In this document: positions 43,861-54,054 of the stretch, piece by piece
Layout: the number at the start of each line of letters is the position of its first letter
Numbering within the stretch: the first letter of the stretch is position 1
Assembly: GCF_014635985.1 (NCBI RefSeq)
Contig: NZ_BMDT01000014.1
Location: 1 to 54,054 of the forward strand
Direction: 5' to 3'
Length of the DNA: 54,054 bases
Source: Enterococcus alcedinis
GTDB taxonomy: Bacteria > Bacillota > Bacilli > Lactobacillales > Enterococcaceae
Translations under genes and position numbers: made by a program
The notes under the pieces: generated by a model
The model's database searches: none
Seen by the model: the letters and a program-made list of their open reading frames with translations, nothing else
What the model was told of the DNA's origin: nothing

Positions 43861-45162
43861 TTATTGAGGAGAAGAAATTTCTTCGCTCGTTGCTTTTTCT
43901 GCTAATTTTTTTTGTAAGAAAAGGTCGTAATTCCTTGCTGCAGGAATGAAAATATTGGCGACCCCACAAAGAATCGTACCGATGCCTGCGATAATGAATA
44001 GTTTTTCGACACCGATTTTATCTGCTAAGGGACCGGCAAAAATTAATCCAACGGGACCTGTGATACTCATGAGAGAATTGAGTACCCCTAGGACACGACC
44101 AAGGTATTCGGGTTCATAACTTTGCTGAATCATCGCCATTAAGAGCGTATTGAAAAAAGGAGCCGATAAACCAGCGATTGCATTTAAGGCAATAAAACCT
44201 AGGAAGCCTGTTTGGTTACCAGGTAAAAAACCACTGATTGTAAATGTCACACCGATTACAAAATAAGAAATTAAGACGGGAACCATCCGGTTTTTCCATT
44301 TCCCAAAAACACCAATGACAACACCGCCGAGTAACATACCAACAGAAAAGACGACTTCAATGATACCGGCTTGACCGACTGTGCCTTGGAAATAATCCAT
44401 CGTCATCAAAGGATACATGCTGACTGCCGGCATGAAAATAAGTGTAAAGGCGGATCCTAGTAACGTAATGTACCAAAGGCCTTTATTTTTGATTAATAAT
44501 GAAAAGCCCATTTTTGTATCGGTTAACACATGAACTTGCTCGCCAATGGCCTGTGTGATTGGAATGCGAACAAACAATAACAATGCAATCCCTAAGATGG
44601 CACCTAGAACATCGAGTAAAATTAAAGCATTCATAGGAACGACAGCAAATAAGAAGGCGCCTAAAGCCGGTGCAATAATCATATTCGCGGATTGTACCAT
44701 ACCGAGTTGTCCGTTGACGCGCGTAATTTCTTCTGGCGGTACCATTTGTGGCAAAATCGATTGAATGGTAGGCATTTGAAAAGTTTGAGCGATGGAGCGC
44801 ATAAATAATGAAACAAAGACGAGCCATAGCGGAAATTGATTCGAGAGGGTTCCGACAATCGCTAAAGTGAGTGCGAACAAGGCAACAATCACATCGGTGA
44901 CGATTAAGAGTTTTTTCTTATCGAGACGATCGACAAAGGGACCGACGAATGGACTGAGTAAGACCATTGGAATCATCCCGAGTAGCGTGGCGAAACTTAA
45001 GACTGTCGCAGAGCCTGTTTCTTTGGTTAAATACCAAATGATGGCGTATTGAACGACCATACTTGTGATACCGGATAAAAATTGTCCGGTTAGAAAAAAG
45101 CGAATGTTTTTTTGCCAACCCGTTAAGTCAAAAGACGGGGGCATTGTGTGTTGATTTTCCAT
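43861..45162 (-). CDS. MFS drug-type exporter (MefA-like)
   Basis: The 433-residue protein has about twelve membrane helices and the MFS motif A variant SPFVGPFVDRLDKKK between helices 2 and 3. A second related loop, GPLADKIGVEKL, lies in the C-terminal half. It belongs to the major facilitator group that includes macrolide efflux MefA and enterobactin exporter EntS. The substrate cannot be read. ATG 45162 follows GGAGG. It has no regulator next to it. Confidence 0.85.
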   Translation of the reverse strand: MENQHTMPPSFDLTGWQKNIRFFLTGQFLSGITSMVVQYAIIWYLTKETGSATVLSFATLLGMIPMVLLSPFVGPFVDRLDKKKLLIVTDVIVALFALTLAIVGTLSNQFPLWLVFVSLFMRSIAQTFQMPTIQSILPQMVPPEEITRVNGQLGMVQSANMIIAPALGAFLFAVVPMNALILLDVLGAILGIALLLFVRIPITQAIGEQVHVLTDTKMGFSLLIKNKGLWYITLLGSAFTLIFMPAVSMYPLMTMDYFQGTVGQAGIIEVVFSVGMLLGGVVIGVFGKWKNRMVPVLISYFVIGVTFTISGFLPGNQTGFLGFIALNAIAGLSAPFFNTLLMAMIQQSYEPEYLGRVLGVLNSLMSITGPVGLIFAGPLADKIGVEKLFIIAGIGTILCGVANIFIPAARNYDLFLQKKLAEKATSEEISSPQ

Positions 45163-45343
45163 AAATCCTCCAAATGAAATGATGGCAATTGCCGATTTTG
45201 TGCGTGAGATAGGCTTATTTTACACTAATTTAAGTAGAGAAAATATGTATTTGCTCATTTTTTTAGTTTATTGACAGAGGATACGCAGAAGTTTGTTAAA
45301 ATGTTATAATTGAGAATGACAAAGGTTTTATTGGAGGAGAAAA

Positions 45344-46297
45344 ATGATTAAATACGGTATTGTTAGTACAGCAAGTATTGTTCCGAGATTTGTTGATGGC
45401 GTTCGGGCAAGTGAGCAAGGTGAAGTCGTCGCGATTGCTGCAAGAAAATTGGAAAAAGCCCAAAAAATGGCAAAAGATTTAGCGATTCCAAAAGCTTATG
45501 GCAGTTATGTAGAATTATTTGCAGATGAAGCAATCGATATCGTCTATATCGCGACTTATAATAAAGGACACTATCCAGTAGCTAAAGAAGCATTGCTTGC
45601 AGGCAAACACGTTTTACTTGAAAAACCGTTTACTTTAACCTTGGATGAAGGAGAAGAGTTATTCGCTTTAGCACAAGCGCAGCAATTATTTATTATGGAA
45701 GCACAAAAAGCCGTCTTTTTACCAATTACGCAACAAGTCAAAAAATGGATTGCCGAAGGTTTCATTGGATCGGTGAAATACATGAAGGCGTTTATGGCTT
45801 TTCCAGCTGGACACGCCATTCCGTGGTTTCATTCATTGGAATCAGGTGGTGGGGCACTTTATGGTTCAGGAAGTTATCCGATTGAATACATGCAGTATGT
45901 GACGAATGGCAAAATTGAAGAAGTCGCAGGGACGTCTGTGATGAAACCTGGGTTTTCGGATAGTCAATGTGATGTCAGCATTCTTTTTGAAGATGGGATG
46001 CAAGGCAATATCTTTATTACAACGAATTTTGCAAGCAATAGTGACCTCGTGATTTATGGTGACAAAGGCCGTATTCATATCCCGCATTTTTGGCGTGCAC
46101 AAGAAGCAACATTGACGAATGACAACGAAGAAAAAACGATTCATTTACCGCATGAAAATGAATTTGTTTTTGAAGTGGATCATGTGAATGAGTGTTTGAC
46201 AAACCGCTTGTTGGAAAGTCCAATTATGACAGAGGATTTGACGTTACAAACTGTTGAATTAGTTGAGAAAATGTATCAACAATGGGAACAAGATTAA
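45344..46297 (+). CDS. Gfo/Idh/MocA family oxidoreductase
   Basis: The 317-residue protein has an N-terminal Rossmann domain (IKYGIVSTASIVPRFVDGV, then VYIATYNKGHYPVAKEALLAGKHVLLEKP, of which EKP is the family's catalytic-lysine motif) and the C-terminal beta-sheet domain with GGGALYGSGSYPIEY. It oxidises or reduces a sugar or polyol with NAD(P). The substrate is unknown. ATG 45344 follows GGAGGAG; a TGTTATAAT hexamer lies about 45 bases upstream. Confidence 0.9.
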   Translation: MIKYGIVSTASIVPRFVDGVRASEQGEVVAIAARKLEKAQKMAKDLAIPKAYGSYVELFADEAIDIVYIATYNKGHYPVAKEALLAGKHVLLEKPFTLTLDEGEELFALAQAQQLFIMEAQKAVFLPITQQVKKWIAEGFIGSVKYMKAFMAFPAGHAIPWFHSLESGGGALYGSGSYPIEYMQYVTNGKIEEVAGTSVMKPGFSDSQCDVSILFEDGMQGNIFITTNFASNSDLVIYGDKGRIHIPHFWRAQEATLTNDNEEKTIHLPHENEFVFEVDHVNECLTNRLLESPIMTEDLTLQTVELVEKMYQQWEQD

Positions 46298-46405
46298 AGA
46301 ATAGGCGAATTTTTAAAGAACTATTTCAAAAAATTTGAAATATATCTCTTTCTATGATTAAGTAGAAGGGAACAAAATTGAAGGAAAGAAAGTGAGTTTT
46401 ACAAA

Positions 46406-47182
46406 TTGGGAAGTAGAAAATTATTAGCTTTTGATATTGATGGCACGATGCTTGACTCGAATAAGCGTCCGTTGGAAAGTACTGTAGAAGCGTTGAAAGC
46501 GCTACGAGAGGCAGGGCACTTTGTCACAATCGCAACCGGTCGTAGTCGTTATTTAGCAGAAACAGTGATTCGCGAGCTTGATTTTGAAAATTACATTTTG
46601 TGTAATGGTGCCGCGGCCTTTTTAAATCACCAGCAAGTATTTAAACAAACATTGGCAACAGATGGTTTACAACAACTCATCGAAGCTTGTCATGGGTTGC
46701 AAATTGATACTTCTTTGATTCATTTGGATTCATCGAAACGCTTAACGAGTTTTGATATGGGGAAAATGGAAGAAGCGATGACTTCTTTTGGTTCACAAGC
46801 ATCTGAATTAGGTGAATTAGGTAGCGAGGAAGACGTTTATCAAGCGCTCGCTTACTTTGATTCTAGTTTCGATCATTTATTTGAGGGGAAATACCCTGAC
46901 TTTAATTTTGTTCGTTGGCATGAAAAATGTGTGGATGTGGTTCCGACAAGTGGTTCCAAAGCGCGCACAATTTTAAATCTTGCGGATCGTTTATCGATTC
47001 CCCGTGAAGATATCATTGGTTTTGGTGATGGTCTAAACGATCGTGAAATGTTGCGTGAAGCTGGTATTGGTGTCGCGATGGGGAATGCTTTAGATATCGT
47101 GAAGCAAGAGGCGGATATTGTAACGAAAGATAATAACAGTGATGGAATTTGGCATGCACTACAAGAATTGAAATTAATCTAA
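46406..47182 (+). CDS. Cof-type HAD-IIB phosphatase
   Basis: The 258-residue protein has motif I LAFDIDGTMLDS, the threonine motif IATGRSRY and motif IV IGFGDGLNDREMLREAG, with a Cof-type cap. It is expected to dephosphorylate sugar phosphates or a related small molecule such as FMN or PLP. The start is TTG 46406, the only one in frame. The AAGGAAAG sequence lies about 17 bases upstream, so initiation may be weak. Confidence 0.87.
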   Translation: MGSRKLLAFDIDGTMLDSNKRPLESTVEALKALREAGHFVTIATGRSRYLAETVIRELDFENYILCNGAAAFLNHQQVFKQTLATDGLQQLIEACHGLQIDTSLIHLDSSKRLTSFDMGKMEEAMTSFGSQASELGELGSEEDVYQALAYFDSSFDHLFEGKYPDFNFVRWHEKCVDVVPTSGSKARTILNLADRLSIPREDIIGFGDGLNDREMLREAGIGVAMGNALDIVKQEADIVTKDNNSDGIWHALQELKLI

Positions 47183-47205
47183 CGACGGATACTTAGGAGG
47201 GTTTT

Positions 47206-47628
47206 ATGAAAATTGCACTGATTGCTCATGACCGAAAAAAAGATTTAATGGTAAAACTAGTGACGGCTTACCGTCCAATTTTGGAAAAACACCAACTCTT
47301 TGCAACGGGGACCACGGGTAGCCGAATTGCTGATGCAACCGGGTTACCGATTCATCGCTTCAAATCAGGACCATTAGGTGGCGACCAACAAATTGGTGCA
47401 ATGATTTCAGAAGACGAGATGGATATGGTGATTTTTCTACGTGATCCATTAGCGGCGCAACCACATGAACCGGATGTGACAGCGTTAATTCGTTTATCAG
47501 ATGTATATGAAATCCCATTAGCAACGAATATTGGTACGGCTGAAATTTTACTACGAGGGCTCGATGCAGGCTTTGCTGATTTTCGTGACGTCGTTCATGA
47601 AGGCGACCGTCGTCCAATTTCAATTTAA
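47206..47628 (+). CDS. mgsA: methylglyoxal synthase
   Basis: The 140-residue protein has the catalytic Asp in [14 protein letters not shown] and a second in [15 protein letters not shown]. It converts dihydroxyacetone phosphate to methylglyoxal, relieving sugar-phosphate stress. ATG 47206 follows AGGAGGG. It lies 23 bases after the Cof phosphatase gene, probably in one transcript. Confidence 0.95.
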   Translation: MKIALIAHDRKKDLMVKLVTAYRPILEKHQLFATGTTGSRIADATGLPIHRFKSGPLGGDQQIGAMISEDEMDMVIFLRDPLAAQPHEPDVTALIRLSDVYEIPLATNIGTAEILLRGLDAGFADFRDVVHEGDRRPISI

Positions 47629-47638
47629 GATAAGAAAA

Positions 47639-47677
47639 TGTCTCGACTTTCTCGATAAAGTCGAGACATTTTTTTTC
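47639..47677 (+). terminator. terminator after mgsA
   Basis: TGTCTCGACTTTCTCG-ATAA-AGTCGAGACA with eight T after it. The outer stem is GTCTCGACTTT/AAAGTCGAGAC. Confidence 0.9.
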
Positions 47678-47690
47678 GATAGTTGCCATT

Positions 47691-47836
47691 GTCAGAGCGA
47701 GAGATCAATGCCAGGCAACGCAAGTGAATACTGGGTGATAAACTGCCTTATGACAAAAATGAAAGAGTTGTTTTTTCGCAAGGTATTTTTAGGCCTCGTA
47801 CCATGCCGCTCTAGAAACAGCCTTATTTTATCACCT
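47691..47836. other. structured intergenic segment of unknown nature
   Basis: Between the mgsA terminator and ymdB is a segment richer in G+C than its surroundings, without a credible gene. GTTGCC (47692) pairs with GGCAAC (47714), and GGTGATAAA (47734) pairs with TTTATCACC about 85 bases on. The latter is directly followed by a run of T, so on the plus strand the end looks like a large terminator. Inside are GGCCTCGTACC-like stretches. It could be a small RNA, a ymdB leader or a small mobile palindromic element. Confidence 0.5.
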
Positions 47837-47905
47837 CTTTTTTTTCTTTGTTAAAACCGATATAATGAACAAGAGATCTATAATGTTAAGAGAAGAGGAA
47901 TTTTT

Positions 47906-48703
47906 TTGCGAATTTTATTTATTGGTGATGTTGTCGGTTCGATCGGCAGACAAGCCATTTCAGAATATGTACCACAATTAAAAAAGAAGTACCGTCCACA
48001 AGTGACGATTGTTAATGGTGAAAATGCGGCCTCTGGTCGTGGCATTACGGAGAAAATCTATAAAGGATTTTTACAAGATGGAGCAGATGTTGTGACGCTT
48101 GGTAATCATGCTTGGGACAACCGTGATTTATTTGAATTTATTGATGATGCGAAGAAACTCGTCCGACCAGCCAATTTCCCTGGAAGTGTACCAGGTGTCG
48201 GTGTGGTCTATACAAAGGTCAACCAATTGGAATTAGCGGTGATTAACTTACAAGCGCGCACCTTTATGGTTGCTTTAGATGATCCCTTTACAAAAATGGA
48301 TGAGATCTTAGCGCAAGTTGGAGAGCGTACGCCTTTTATTTTCGTTGATTTCCATGGTGAAGCAACGAGTGAGAAACAAGCGATGGGTTGGTATTTAGAT
48401 GGTCGCGTCTCTGCCGTTGTAGGCACACATACACACGTCCAAACAAATGATGCACGTATTTTGCCACAAGGCACGGCTTATTTAACAGACGTTGGTATGA
48501 CGGGGCCTTATGATGGCGTGTTAGGTATGAAAAAGGAAGCGGTAATCGAGAAATTTATCACGGCATTACCTCGCCGTTTTGAAGTAGTTGAAAGTGGTCG
48601 TTCGCTATTATCTGCTTGTGTGATTGATTTAGATGATCAAACAGGGAGAGCGAAAAAAATTCAAGCATTTCAAATTAGTGAAGACCGTCCATTTATGATG
48701 TAA
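47906..48703 (+). CDS. ymdB: YmdB-family metallophosphoesterase
   Basis: The 265-residue protein has all metal motifs of the TIGR00282/YmdB group: FIGDVVGSIGR, NGENAASGRG, LGNHAWDN, FVDFHGEATSEK and GTHTHVQTND. YmdB is a phosphodiesterase acting on 2',3'-cyclic nucleotides and is a global regulator in Bacillus. The start is TTG 47906 after AGAAGAGGAA. It lies just before the RicA-like gene. Confidence 0.93.
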   Translation: MRILFIGDVVGSIGRQAISEYVPQLKKKYRPQVTIVNGENAASGRGITEKIYKGFLQDGADVVTLGNHAWDNRDLFEFIDDAKKLVRPANFPGSVPGVGVVYTKVNQLELAVINLQARTFMVALDDPFTKMDEILAQVGERTPFIFVDFHGEATSEKQAMGWYLDGRVSAVVGTHTHVQTNDARILPQGTAYLTDVGMTGPYDGVLGMKKEAVIEKFITALPRRFEVVESGRSLLSACVIDLDDQTGRAKKIQAFQISEDRPFMM

Positions 48704-48715
48704 GGAGGAGCAATC

Positions 48716-49084
48716 GTGGGTTATTTAGAAGAAGAGCAAGCACTACAAGCGGAAGTTGATAAGATGTTATCTTTATTAACGACGCATGAAAGTGTTCAAA
48801 CATTTAAAGACATTCAAGGAAAAGCACAAAACCATCCAGGGTTAAAAGAGCTTGAAGAAAAAATTAAACGTGCGCAAAAAGACGCGGTTGCTTATGCGCA
48901 TTACGATAAACCAGAAGCGGAAAAGCAAGCCGTACAAGAAATTAATGATTTGAATAAAGCGTACAAAACCCATCCGTTGGTCGAAAATTACCGGGATCGC
49001 TTAATTGAAGCAGACGAATTATTACAACACGTTTCAACCATGATCCAAAAAGAAGTCAATGAACGTATCGAAGGAGAGGAATAA
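48716..49084 (+). CDS. ricA: YlbF/YmcA (RicA-like) family protein
   Basis: The 122-residue all-helical, charged protein has the YmcA/YlbF layout with a central [17 protein letters not shown]. Members form the RicAFT complex that affects RNA processing with RNase Y in Bacillus. The position between ymdB and mutS is that of ymcA. The start is GTG 48716 after GGAGGAG, and the stop is one base from mutS. There is no second partner gene in the window. Confidence 0.82.
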   Translation: MGYLEEEQALQAEVDKMLSLLTTHESVQTFKDIQGKAQNHPGLKELEEKIKRAQKDAVAYAHYDKPEAEKQAVQEINDLNKAYKTHPLVENYRDRLIEADELLQHVSTMIQKEVNERIEGEE

Positions 49085-49085
49085 G

Positions 49086-51632
49086 ATGCCTCAAAAAACG
49101 AAACATACACCGATGATGGAGCAATATTTTGGCATTAAAGCCACGTATCCAGATGCCTTTTTATTTTATCGTCTTGGCGATTTTTATGAATTGTTTTATG
49201 AAGATGCGATTGAAGTTTCGCAATTACTTGAATTAACTTTAACGAGTCGTAATAAAAATGCGGAAGATCCGATTCCAATGTGTGGCGTTCCTCATCATGC
49301 CGCGAGTGGTTACATTGATACACTTGTCCAACAAGGTTACAAAGTCGCAATTTGTGAACAAGTTGAAGACCCGAAAACGGCTAAAGGAATGGTTAAGCGA
49401 GAAGTCGTTCAATTAGTCACACCGGGAACGGTGATGGAAGGTCGTGGGTTGTCAGCAAAAGAGAATAATTACTTAGTGGCGTTAGCTTATGAGGCGTCCG
49501 CCTTTCAATTAGCGTATGTTGATTTAACGACGGGCGAGTTGAAAGTTGCACGCTTAGCGACAGAAGAAGATGTCTTAAATGAAGTCGCTGTTTTGAAAGC
49601 GCGTGAAGTTCTTTTAACGAGTGCTGTTCCAGAAACAACGACAGAATTACTCGAAAAGCGTTTGGGGTTAATTTTCTCATTTCAGGAAGAAAGCGAAGAG
49701 ACAACGGAATTTCGTTTTTTAACACAAGATTTAAGTGATGCGTTGGCACCTGTGACGTTTAAGTTATTGACTTATTTAAGTCGTACGCAAAAGCGTAGCT
49801 TGGATCATTTGCAAAAAGCAGTGGAATATCAAGTCGATCACTTTTTAAAACTGGATTATTATTCCAAGTTTAATCTAGAGTTGACGCAATCGATTCGTAC
49901 CGGTAAAAAACAAGGAACGTTGCTATGGTTACTTGATGAAACAAAAACGGCGATGGGTGGACGCTTGTTAAAGCAGTGGATTGATCGTCCATTAATTAAT
50001 CAAAGTCAAATCGAAACCCGTCAAAATCAAGTTGGCTCTTTATTGAACGCCTTTTTTGAGCGTGGTGATTTACAAGAAACACTCAAAAAAGTTTATGATT
50101 TAGAACGATTGGCTGGGCGAGTGGCCTTTGGTAATGTCAACGGACGGGATTTACTGCAATTAAAAACATCCTTACAACAAATCCCATTTATTCGTCAAAT
50201 TTTGACAGGATTAAATGAAGGAGAGTGGGATGCGTTACTTGCTCATATTTCGCCGATGGAAGAATTGGTTGCCTTAATTGAGCGCGGTATTCATGAAGAT
50301 GCACCGTTAGCTATTACGGAAGGGAATGTCATCAAAACAGGATTTAATGAACAGTTAGATCAATACCGTGAGGCGATGTCTTCTGGTAAAAAATGGCTAG
50401 CAGAATTAGAAGCGAAAGAACGCCAAGCAACAGGGATCAAAAATCTGAAAATCGGCTTTAATCGTGTCTTTGGTTATTATATTGAAATTACCAAATCAAA
50501 CTTGAGTAATCTAGAAGAAGGGCGTTATGAACGTAAGCAAACATTAGCAAATGCCGAGCGTTTTATCAGTCCAGAGCTAAAAGAAATCGAAACCCTCATT
50601 TTAGAAGCGGAAGAAAAATCGGTTGATTTAGAGTATCAACTCTTTTTAACGATTCGTGAAGAGGTTAAACAAAGCATCGAGGCCTTACAAGTATTAGCAC
50701 AAGCTTTAAGTTCGGTCGATGTTTTACAAAGTTTTGCAACGATTAGTGAGAAATACCAATACATTCGTCCGAAATTCAATCAAAAACAAGAATTGAAGAT
50801 TATTGAAGGTCGTCATCCAGTTGTCGAGAAAGTGTTGGGGCATCAGGAATACATTCCAAACTCGATTGAAATGGATGCCAAGACGATGATTTTACTGATT
50901 ACGGGTCCGAACATGTCTGGTAAGAGTACGTATATGCGTCAATTGGCTCTAACGGTTATTATGGCGCAAATGGGTTGCTTTATCCCAGCAGAGTCAGCAG
51001 AGATGCCGATTTTCGATCAAATCTTCACACGAATTGGGGCGAGCGATGATTTAATTGCCGGTCAAAGTACGTTTATGGTCGAGATGATGGAAGCTAACCA
51101 TGCCTTACAGCATGCAACACCGAACAGTTTAATTTTATTTGATGAACTTGGAAGAGGGACGGCAACTTATGATGGTATGGCGTTAGCGCAAGGGATCATT
51201 GAATATATCCATCAAGAAGTGCGGGCGAAAACACTCTTTTCAACGCATTACCATGAATTAACCGTTTTAGATGAAGAGTTAGATCAATTAAGGAATGTCC
51301 ATGTCGGTGCCGTTGAACAAGACGGAGAAGTTGTCTTTTTACATAAAATGATGGCTGGACCAGCAGATAAGAGTTATGGAATTCATGTTGCTAAAATTGC
51401 CGGACTACCGAAGAAACTATTAGAGCGTGCCGACTATATTTTAATGAACTTAGAAAATAGTCATCAACACCCGGGAGCGCCAACACCACCAGTTGAGCAA
51501 TTGTCACTATTTAGTGAGGGTAATGAAGCAGAAACCAAAGTCTTGGAAGAGTTGAAGTCGCTGAATGTTTTAGAGATGACACCACTTGATGCAATGAATG
51601 CTTTGCATCAGTTGCAAAAGAAAATCAAGTAG
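49086..51632 (+). CDS. mutS: DNA mismatch repair protein MutS
   Basis: ATG 49086 follows GGAGAGGAA, giving 848 residues. The mismatch-binding domain has [20 protein letters not shown] with the Phe-x-Glu wedge region. The clamp and lever domains follow. The ATPase core has [13 protein letters not shown] (Walker A), [12 protein letters not shown] (Walker B) and [10 protein letters not shown]. It ends with a short helix-turn-helix region. MutS recognises mispairs and recruits MutL, encoded next. Confidence 0.97.
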   Translation: MPQKTKHTPMMEQYFGIKATYPDAFLFYRLGDFYELFYEDAIEVSQLLELTLTSRNKNAEDPIPMCGVPHHAASGYIDTLVQQGYKVAICEQVEDPKTAKGMVKREVVQLVTPGTVMEGRGLSAKENNYLVALAYEASAFQLAYVDLTTGELKVARLATEEDVLNEVAVLKAREVLLTSAVPETTTELLEKRLGLIFSFQEESEETTEFRFLTQDLSDALAPVTFKLLTYLSRTQKRSLDHLQKAVEYQVDHFLKLDYYSKFNLELTQSIRTGKKQGTLLWLLDETKTAMGGRLLKQWIDRPLINQSQIETRQNQVGSLLNAFFERGDLQETLKKVYDLERLAGRVAFGNVNGRDLLQLKTSLQQIPFIRQILTGLNEGEWDALLAHISPMEELVALIERGIHEDAPLAITEGNVIKTGFNEQLDQYREAMSSGKKWLAELEAKERQATGIKNLKIGFNRVFGYYIEITKSNLSNLEEGRYERKQTLANAERFISPELKEIETLILEAEEKSVDLEYQLFLTIREEVKQSIEALQVLAQALSSVDVLQSFATISEKYQYIRPKFNQKQELKIIEGRHPVVEKVLGHQEYIPNSIEMDAKTMILLITGPNMSGKSTYMRQLALTVIMAQMGCFIPAESAEMPIFDQIFTRIGASDDLIAGQSTFMVEMMEANHALQHATPNSLILFDELGRGTATYDGMALAQGIIEYIHQEVRAKTLFSTHYHELTVLDEELDQLRNVHVGAVEQDGEVVFLHKMMAGPADKSYGIHVAKIAGLPKKLLERADYILMNLENSHQHPGAPTPPVEQLSLFSEGNEAETKVLEELKSLNVLEMTPLDAMNALHQLQKKIK

Positions 51633-51646
51633 AAAGAAGGTTGCTT

Positions 51647-53602
51647 ATGGGAAGAATCCAAGAACTATCAGAAAGTTTAGCGAATCAAATTGCTGCTGGA
51701 GAAGTTGTGGAGCGTCCCGCTTCCGTAGTAAAAGAGCTTGTTGAAAATGCCATTGATGCAGGAAGTACACAAATTGATATCCTTCTAGAAGAAGCTGGTT
51801 TGAAGAAAATTCAAATCATTGATAACGGGGAAGGGATTGCTAAAGAAGATGTGGGGAGTGCTTTTAAACGCCATGCCACGAGTAAAATTCATACGCGCAA
51901 TGATTTATTCCGGATTCGAACACTCGGCTTTCGTGGAGAAGCATTACCAAGTATCGCCTCTGTGTCAGAAGTCACGCTAGAGACGGCTGTCCAAAGCGAA
52001 GATCAAGGAAGTTTCTTATCGTTAAAAGGTGGCAAGGTTGTTGAAGAACGCCCCAGTTCACTACGTAAAGGGACGAAGATTACGGTTGAAAATCTTTTTT
52101 TCAATACACCAGCTCGTTTGAAATACGTTAAATCACTTCAAACAGAATTGGCAAACGTTGGCGATATTGTTAACCGACTCGCTTTGAGTCATCCAGAAGT
52201 TGCCTTTCGTCTGGTTCATGATGGCAATCGTATGTTAACGACACCTGGTAATGGCGATTTAAAACAATGTATTGCGGGAATCTATGGCGTAGCAACTGCT
52301 AAAAAAATGCGTGAAATCAAAGCGAAAGATTTAGATTTCACGATTCACGGCTATTTTTCGCTACCTGAAGTAACAAGAGCCAGCCGTAATTACTTATCAA
52401 TCATTATTAATGGACGCTACATCAAAAATTTCTTGTTAAATCGAGCAATCATTGAAGGATATGGATCGAAATTAATGGTCGGACGTTTTCCGATAGCGAT
52501 TATCGAAATTCAAATGGATCCTCTATTAGTTGATGTGAATGTCCATCCAACAAAACAAGAAGTCCGTTTATCGAAAGAAAAAGAACTTTCGAACTTAATC
52601 TCAGCAACGATAAAAGAGGCGTTAACAGATGAAGTTCTAATACCAAAAGTTAATTACGAAGAAGTTGTCAAAAAAAGTCCAACAAAAAAAGAGTTAGCTG
52701 AGCAATTAAGTATGGATTTTCGAGAAGTAAATCAACCGAAAACGGATTTAAAATTTGATGCGGCCACAGGGGAGTTTTATATAAAAGAAAATCCGTCTGA
52801 AAATGTGGATAACTTTGTGGATAGTTTTAGTGGAAAACGTGTAAAACTTCAAGAGGAACAAAAAACATCCGAGGAACAACCTACTCCAATCACGTTTGAT
52901 GAATCTAATGAAACGAATCAGTTTTCTGATAAAGTGGATAACTTTGTGGACAACTCTTCCTATATAATAGAAGAAACAGTGAATAATGAGTCCGTTGAAG
53001 CTCCGAAATCCTCTTTTCCGGCATTAGAATACTTCGGTCAAATGCACGGTACCTATCTTTTCGCGCAAAGTAATGAAGGATTATATATTATCGATCAGCA
53101 TGCTGCGCAAGAACGGATTAAATATGAGTACTATCGAGAAGCGATCGGTAAAGTTGGGGAAGATTTACAGAGTATGCTGATACCGATAGTACTTGAGTAT
53201 CCACATGATGAATGGCTTAAAATTACTGAGCGTCAGGAAATACTAGCCAAAGTCGGTATTCATTTAGAACCTTTTGGTGCAAACAGTTTTATTGTACGTG
53301 AACATCCTACTTGGTATGAAGCGGGCAAGGAAGAAGATATTACGAAGGAGATTATCGAAATCGTTCTCGAAAGCGGCCAAATTGATTTAGCTAAGTTTAG
53401 AGAAGATGCAGCCATCATGATGAGTTGTAAACGTTCGATTAAGGCGAATCACTACTTGAACGATCAACAAGCCCGAGCTTTGCTTGTTGATTTAGGTAAA
53501 ACAGAAAATCCCTTCAACTGTCCTCATGGTCGGCCCGTTTTGATACAATTCACTAATCGAGAGATGGAAAGAATGTTTAAACGGATCCAAGATTCACATT
53601 AA
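51647..53602 (+). CDS. mutL: DNA mismatch repair protein MutL
   Basis: ATG 51647 lies 6 bases from AAAGAAGG and gives 651 residues. The GHKL ATPase has [16 protein letters not shown] and [11 protein letters not shown] long variable linker (residues about 340-450) carries two similar short segments (VDNFVDSF and VDNFVDNS). The C-terminal domain has the endonuclease motif [12 protein letters not shown], a [12 protein letters not shown] segment and CPHGRP. MutL therefore has the nicking activity used by bacteria without MutH. Confidence 0.97.
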   Translation: MGRIQELSESLANQIAAGEVVERPASVVKELVENAIDAGSTQIDILLEEAGLKKIQIIDNGEGIAKEDVGSAFKRHATSKIHTRNDLFRIRTLGFRGEALPSIASVSEVTLETAVQSEDQGSFLSLKGGKVVEERPSSLRKGTKITVENLFFNTPARLKYVKSLQTELANVGDIVNRLALSHPEVAFRLVHDGNRMLTTPGNGDLKQCIAGIYGVATAKKMREIKAKDLDFTIHGYFSLPEVTRASRNYLSIIINGRYIKNFLLNRAIIEGYGSKLMVGRFPIAIIEIQMDPLLVDVNVHPTKQEVRLSKEKELSNLISATIKEALTDEVLIPKVNYEEVVKKSPTKKELAEQLSMDFREVNQPKTDLKFDAATGEFYIKENPSENVDNFVDSFSGKRVKLQEEQKTSEEQPTPITFDESNETNQFSDKVDNFVDNSSYIIEETVNNESVEAPKSSFPALEYFGQMHGTYLFAQSNEGLYIIDQHAAQERIKYEYYREAIGKVGEDLQSMLIPIVLEYPHDEWLKITERQEILAKVGIHLEPFGANSFIVREHPTWYEAGKEEDITKEIIEIVLESGQIDLAKFREDAAIMMSCKRSIKANHYLNDQQARALLVDLGKTENPFNCPHGRPVLIQFTNREMERMFKRIQDSH

Positions 53603-53606
53603 ATGG

Positions 53607-53652
53607 CAAAAGGACTTGAAAATTAGAAAAAATAATTTTCAAGTCCTTTTTA
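53607..53652 (+). terminator. terminator after mutL
   Basis: AAAAGGACTTGAAAAT pairs perfectly with ATTTTCAAGTCCTTTTT around an A-rich loop. Confidence 0.9.
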
Positions 53653-53734
53653 TTTGCTACTATATAATAGCTCAAATAAAAAAACTGTTTGAAATTTAGA
53701 AAACGAATTCTTTAAAAAAGTTTTAAAACTACTG

Positions 53735-53907
53735 TTGACAGTTGCTATTCTAAATGGTAAATTAGACAACGTTGGCTTGAACGAAACGAAATCAAGTCGA
53801 ATATAAAATAACAAGCATTTGTTTTTTTAAAACTTTATAAGTGTTGATAGATAAATAAAAAAACATTTAAAAAGTTGTTGACAAATAACATGATGGTTTG
53901 TTATTAT
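53735..53907 (+). promoter_or_regulatory. tandem rRNA operon promoters P1 and P2
   Basis: P1 is TTGACA (53735-53740), 17 bases, TAAATT (53758-53763). P2 is TTGACA (53878-53883), 18 bases, TATTAT (53902-53907). Two promoters with perfect -35 boxes, 143 bases apart, in AT-rich surroundings, are typical of rrn operons. Confidence 0.8.
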
Positions 53908-54054
53908 GAATAAGTTGCAACGAAGCATTAAACAAAGAGCTCGACAAAGTGGTTTCACTTTAGTAGTATTGTAAGAAGCTGTCAAAGCAACAACGTAGAC
54001 CTTTGAAAACTGAACAAAGCAAGCAAAACAAACAACAAACGTGTAGAATGTTTC
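53908..54054 (+). other. rRNA operon leader, upstream of 16S rRNA (cut by the window end)
   Basis: The leader contains the hairpin AAAGTG-gtt-TCACTTT (53957-53973). Next comes CCTTTGAAAACTGAACAAAG (54000-54019), a sequence seen before 16S genes in Lactobacillales and used in rRNA processing and antitermination. The 16S gene itself begins beyond the window. Confidence 0.75.

Noticed and set aside
47691-47836. 5S rRNA-like or tRNA-like sequence
   Set aside because: The motif CCAGGCAACG is suggestive, but the rest does not align with 5S helices and no anticodon arm is present.
47531-47854. 107-residue frame across the mgsA terminator
   Set aside because: It begins inside mgsA, runs through a terminator hairpin and has no ribosome site.
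53908-54054. Start of the 16S rRNA gene inside the window
   Set aside because: No AGAGTTTGATC-type sequence occurs before the end; only the leader is present.

Overview
The window reads as a low-GC Firmicutes chromosome, most likely Enterococcaceae (Vagococcus or Enterococcus type). This rests on the AT-rich codon use, strong AGGAGG ribosome sites, MurT/GatD, PrsA, the yhaO-yhaN-yhaM-prsA-yhaH-hit block, tdk-prfA-prmC-ywlC-glyA-upp, and ymdB-ymcA-mutS-mutL running into an rRNA operon. The genus call is inference; no rRNA sequence lies inside the window.

Bases 1-7208 are an accessory island. A DDE transposase (minus strand) is followed by a lactococcin-972-type bacteriocin cluster: the secreted peptide, two FtsX-like permease subunits (one almost without an ectodomain) and an ABC ATPase. 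A terminus of an IS6-family element then interrupts the cluster. Beyond it lie decayed genes: the C-terminal end of an ABC exporter, a lipoprotein frameshifted at its lipobox, its probable second half behind a stop codon, and a large membrane protein broken at three T-rich sites.

Bases 7241-34170 are mainly housekeeping. They hold the YhaO/YhaN/YhaM nuclease group, foldase PrsA, YtxH and HIT proteins, a CppA-like protein, a serine hydrolase and ManA. A HemAT oxygen-sensing chemoreceptor follows, flanked by near-identical terminators. Next come malR and malP (maltose phosphorolysis), a phosphotransferase-fold protein, an endonuclease/phosphatase-fold protein, GatD-MurT (lipid II amidation) and a KtrB-type potassium channel subunit. 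Two tandem structured repeats start exactly at the ktrB stop codon. Signal peptidase I, OsmC, an acetyltransferase, a DUF2975/HTH pair, tdk, prfA and prmC complete the stretch. A cluster of about eight DnaA-box-like 9-mers sits between prmC and ywlC.

Bases 34174-54054 carry ywlC, glyA, a second HIT protein, upp, rodA with an ArsC-like/GcvH-like pair, L25/Ctc with a long structured leader, a pseudouridine synthase, a YjjG-like phosphatase and udk. A candidate small RNA follows udk. Then come an MFS exporter, an oxidoreductase, a Cof phosphatase, mgsA, an unexplained structured intergenic segment, ymdB, ricA-like, mutS and mutL. The window ends in tandem rRNA promoters and the rRNA leader.

The best candidates for something undescribed are the covarying tandem repeat pair at 27042-27286, the candidate small RNA at 43661-43852, the structured segment at 47691-47836 and the unusual lactococcin-972-type transporter.
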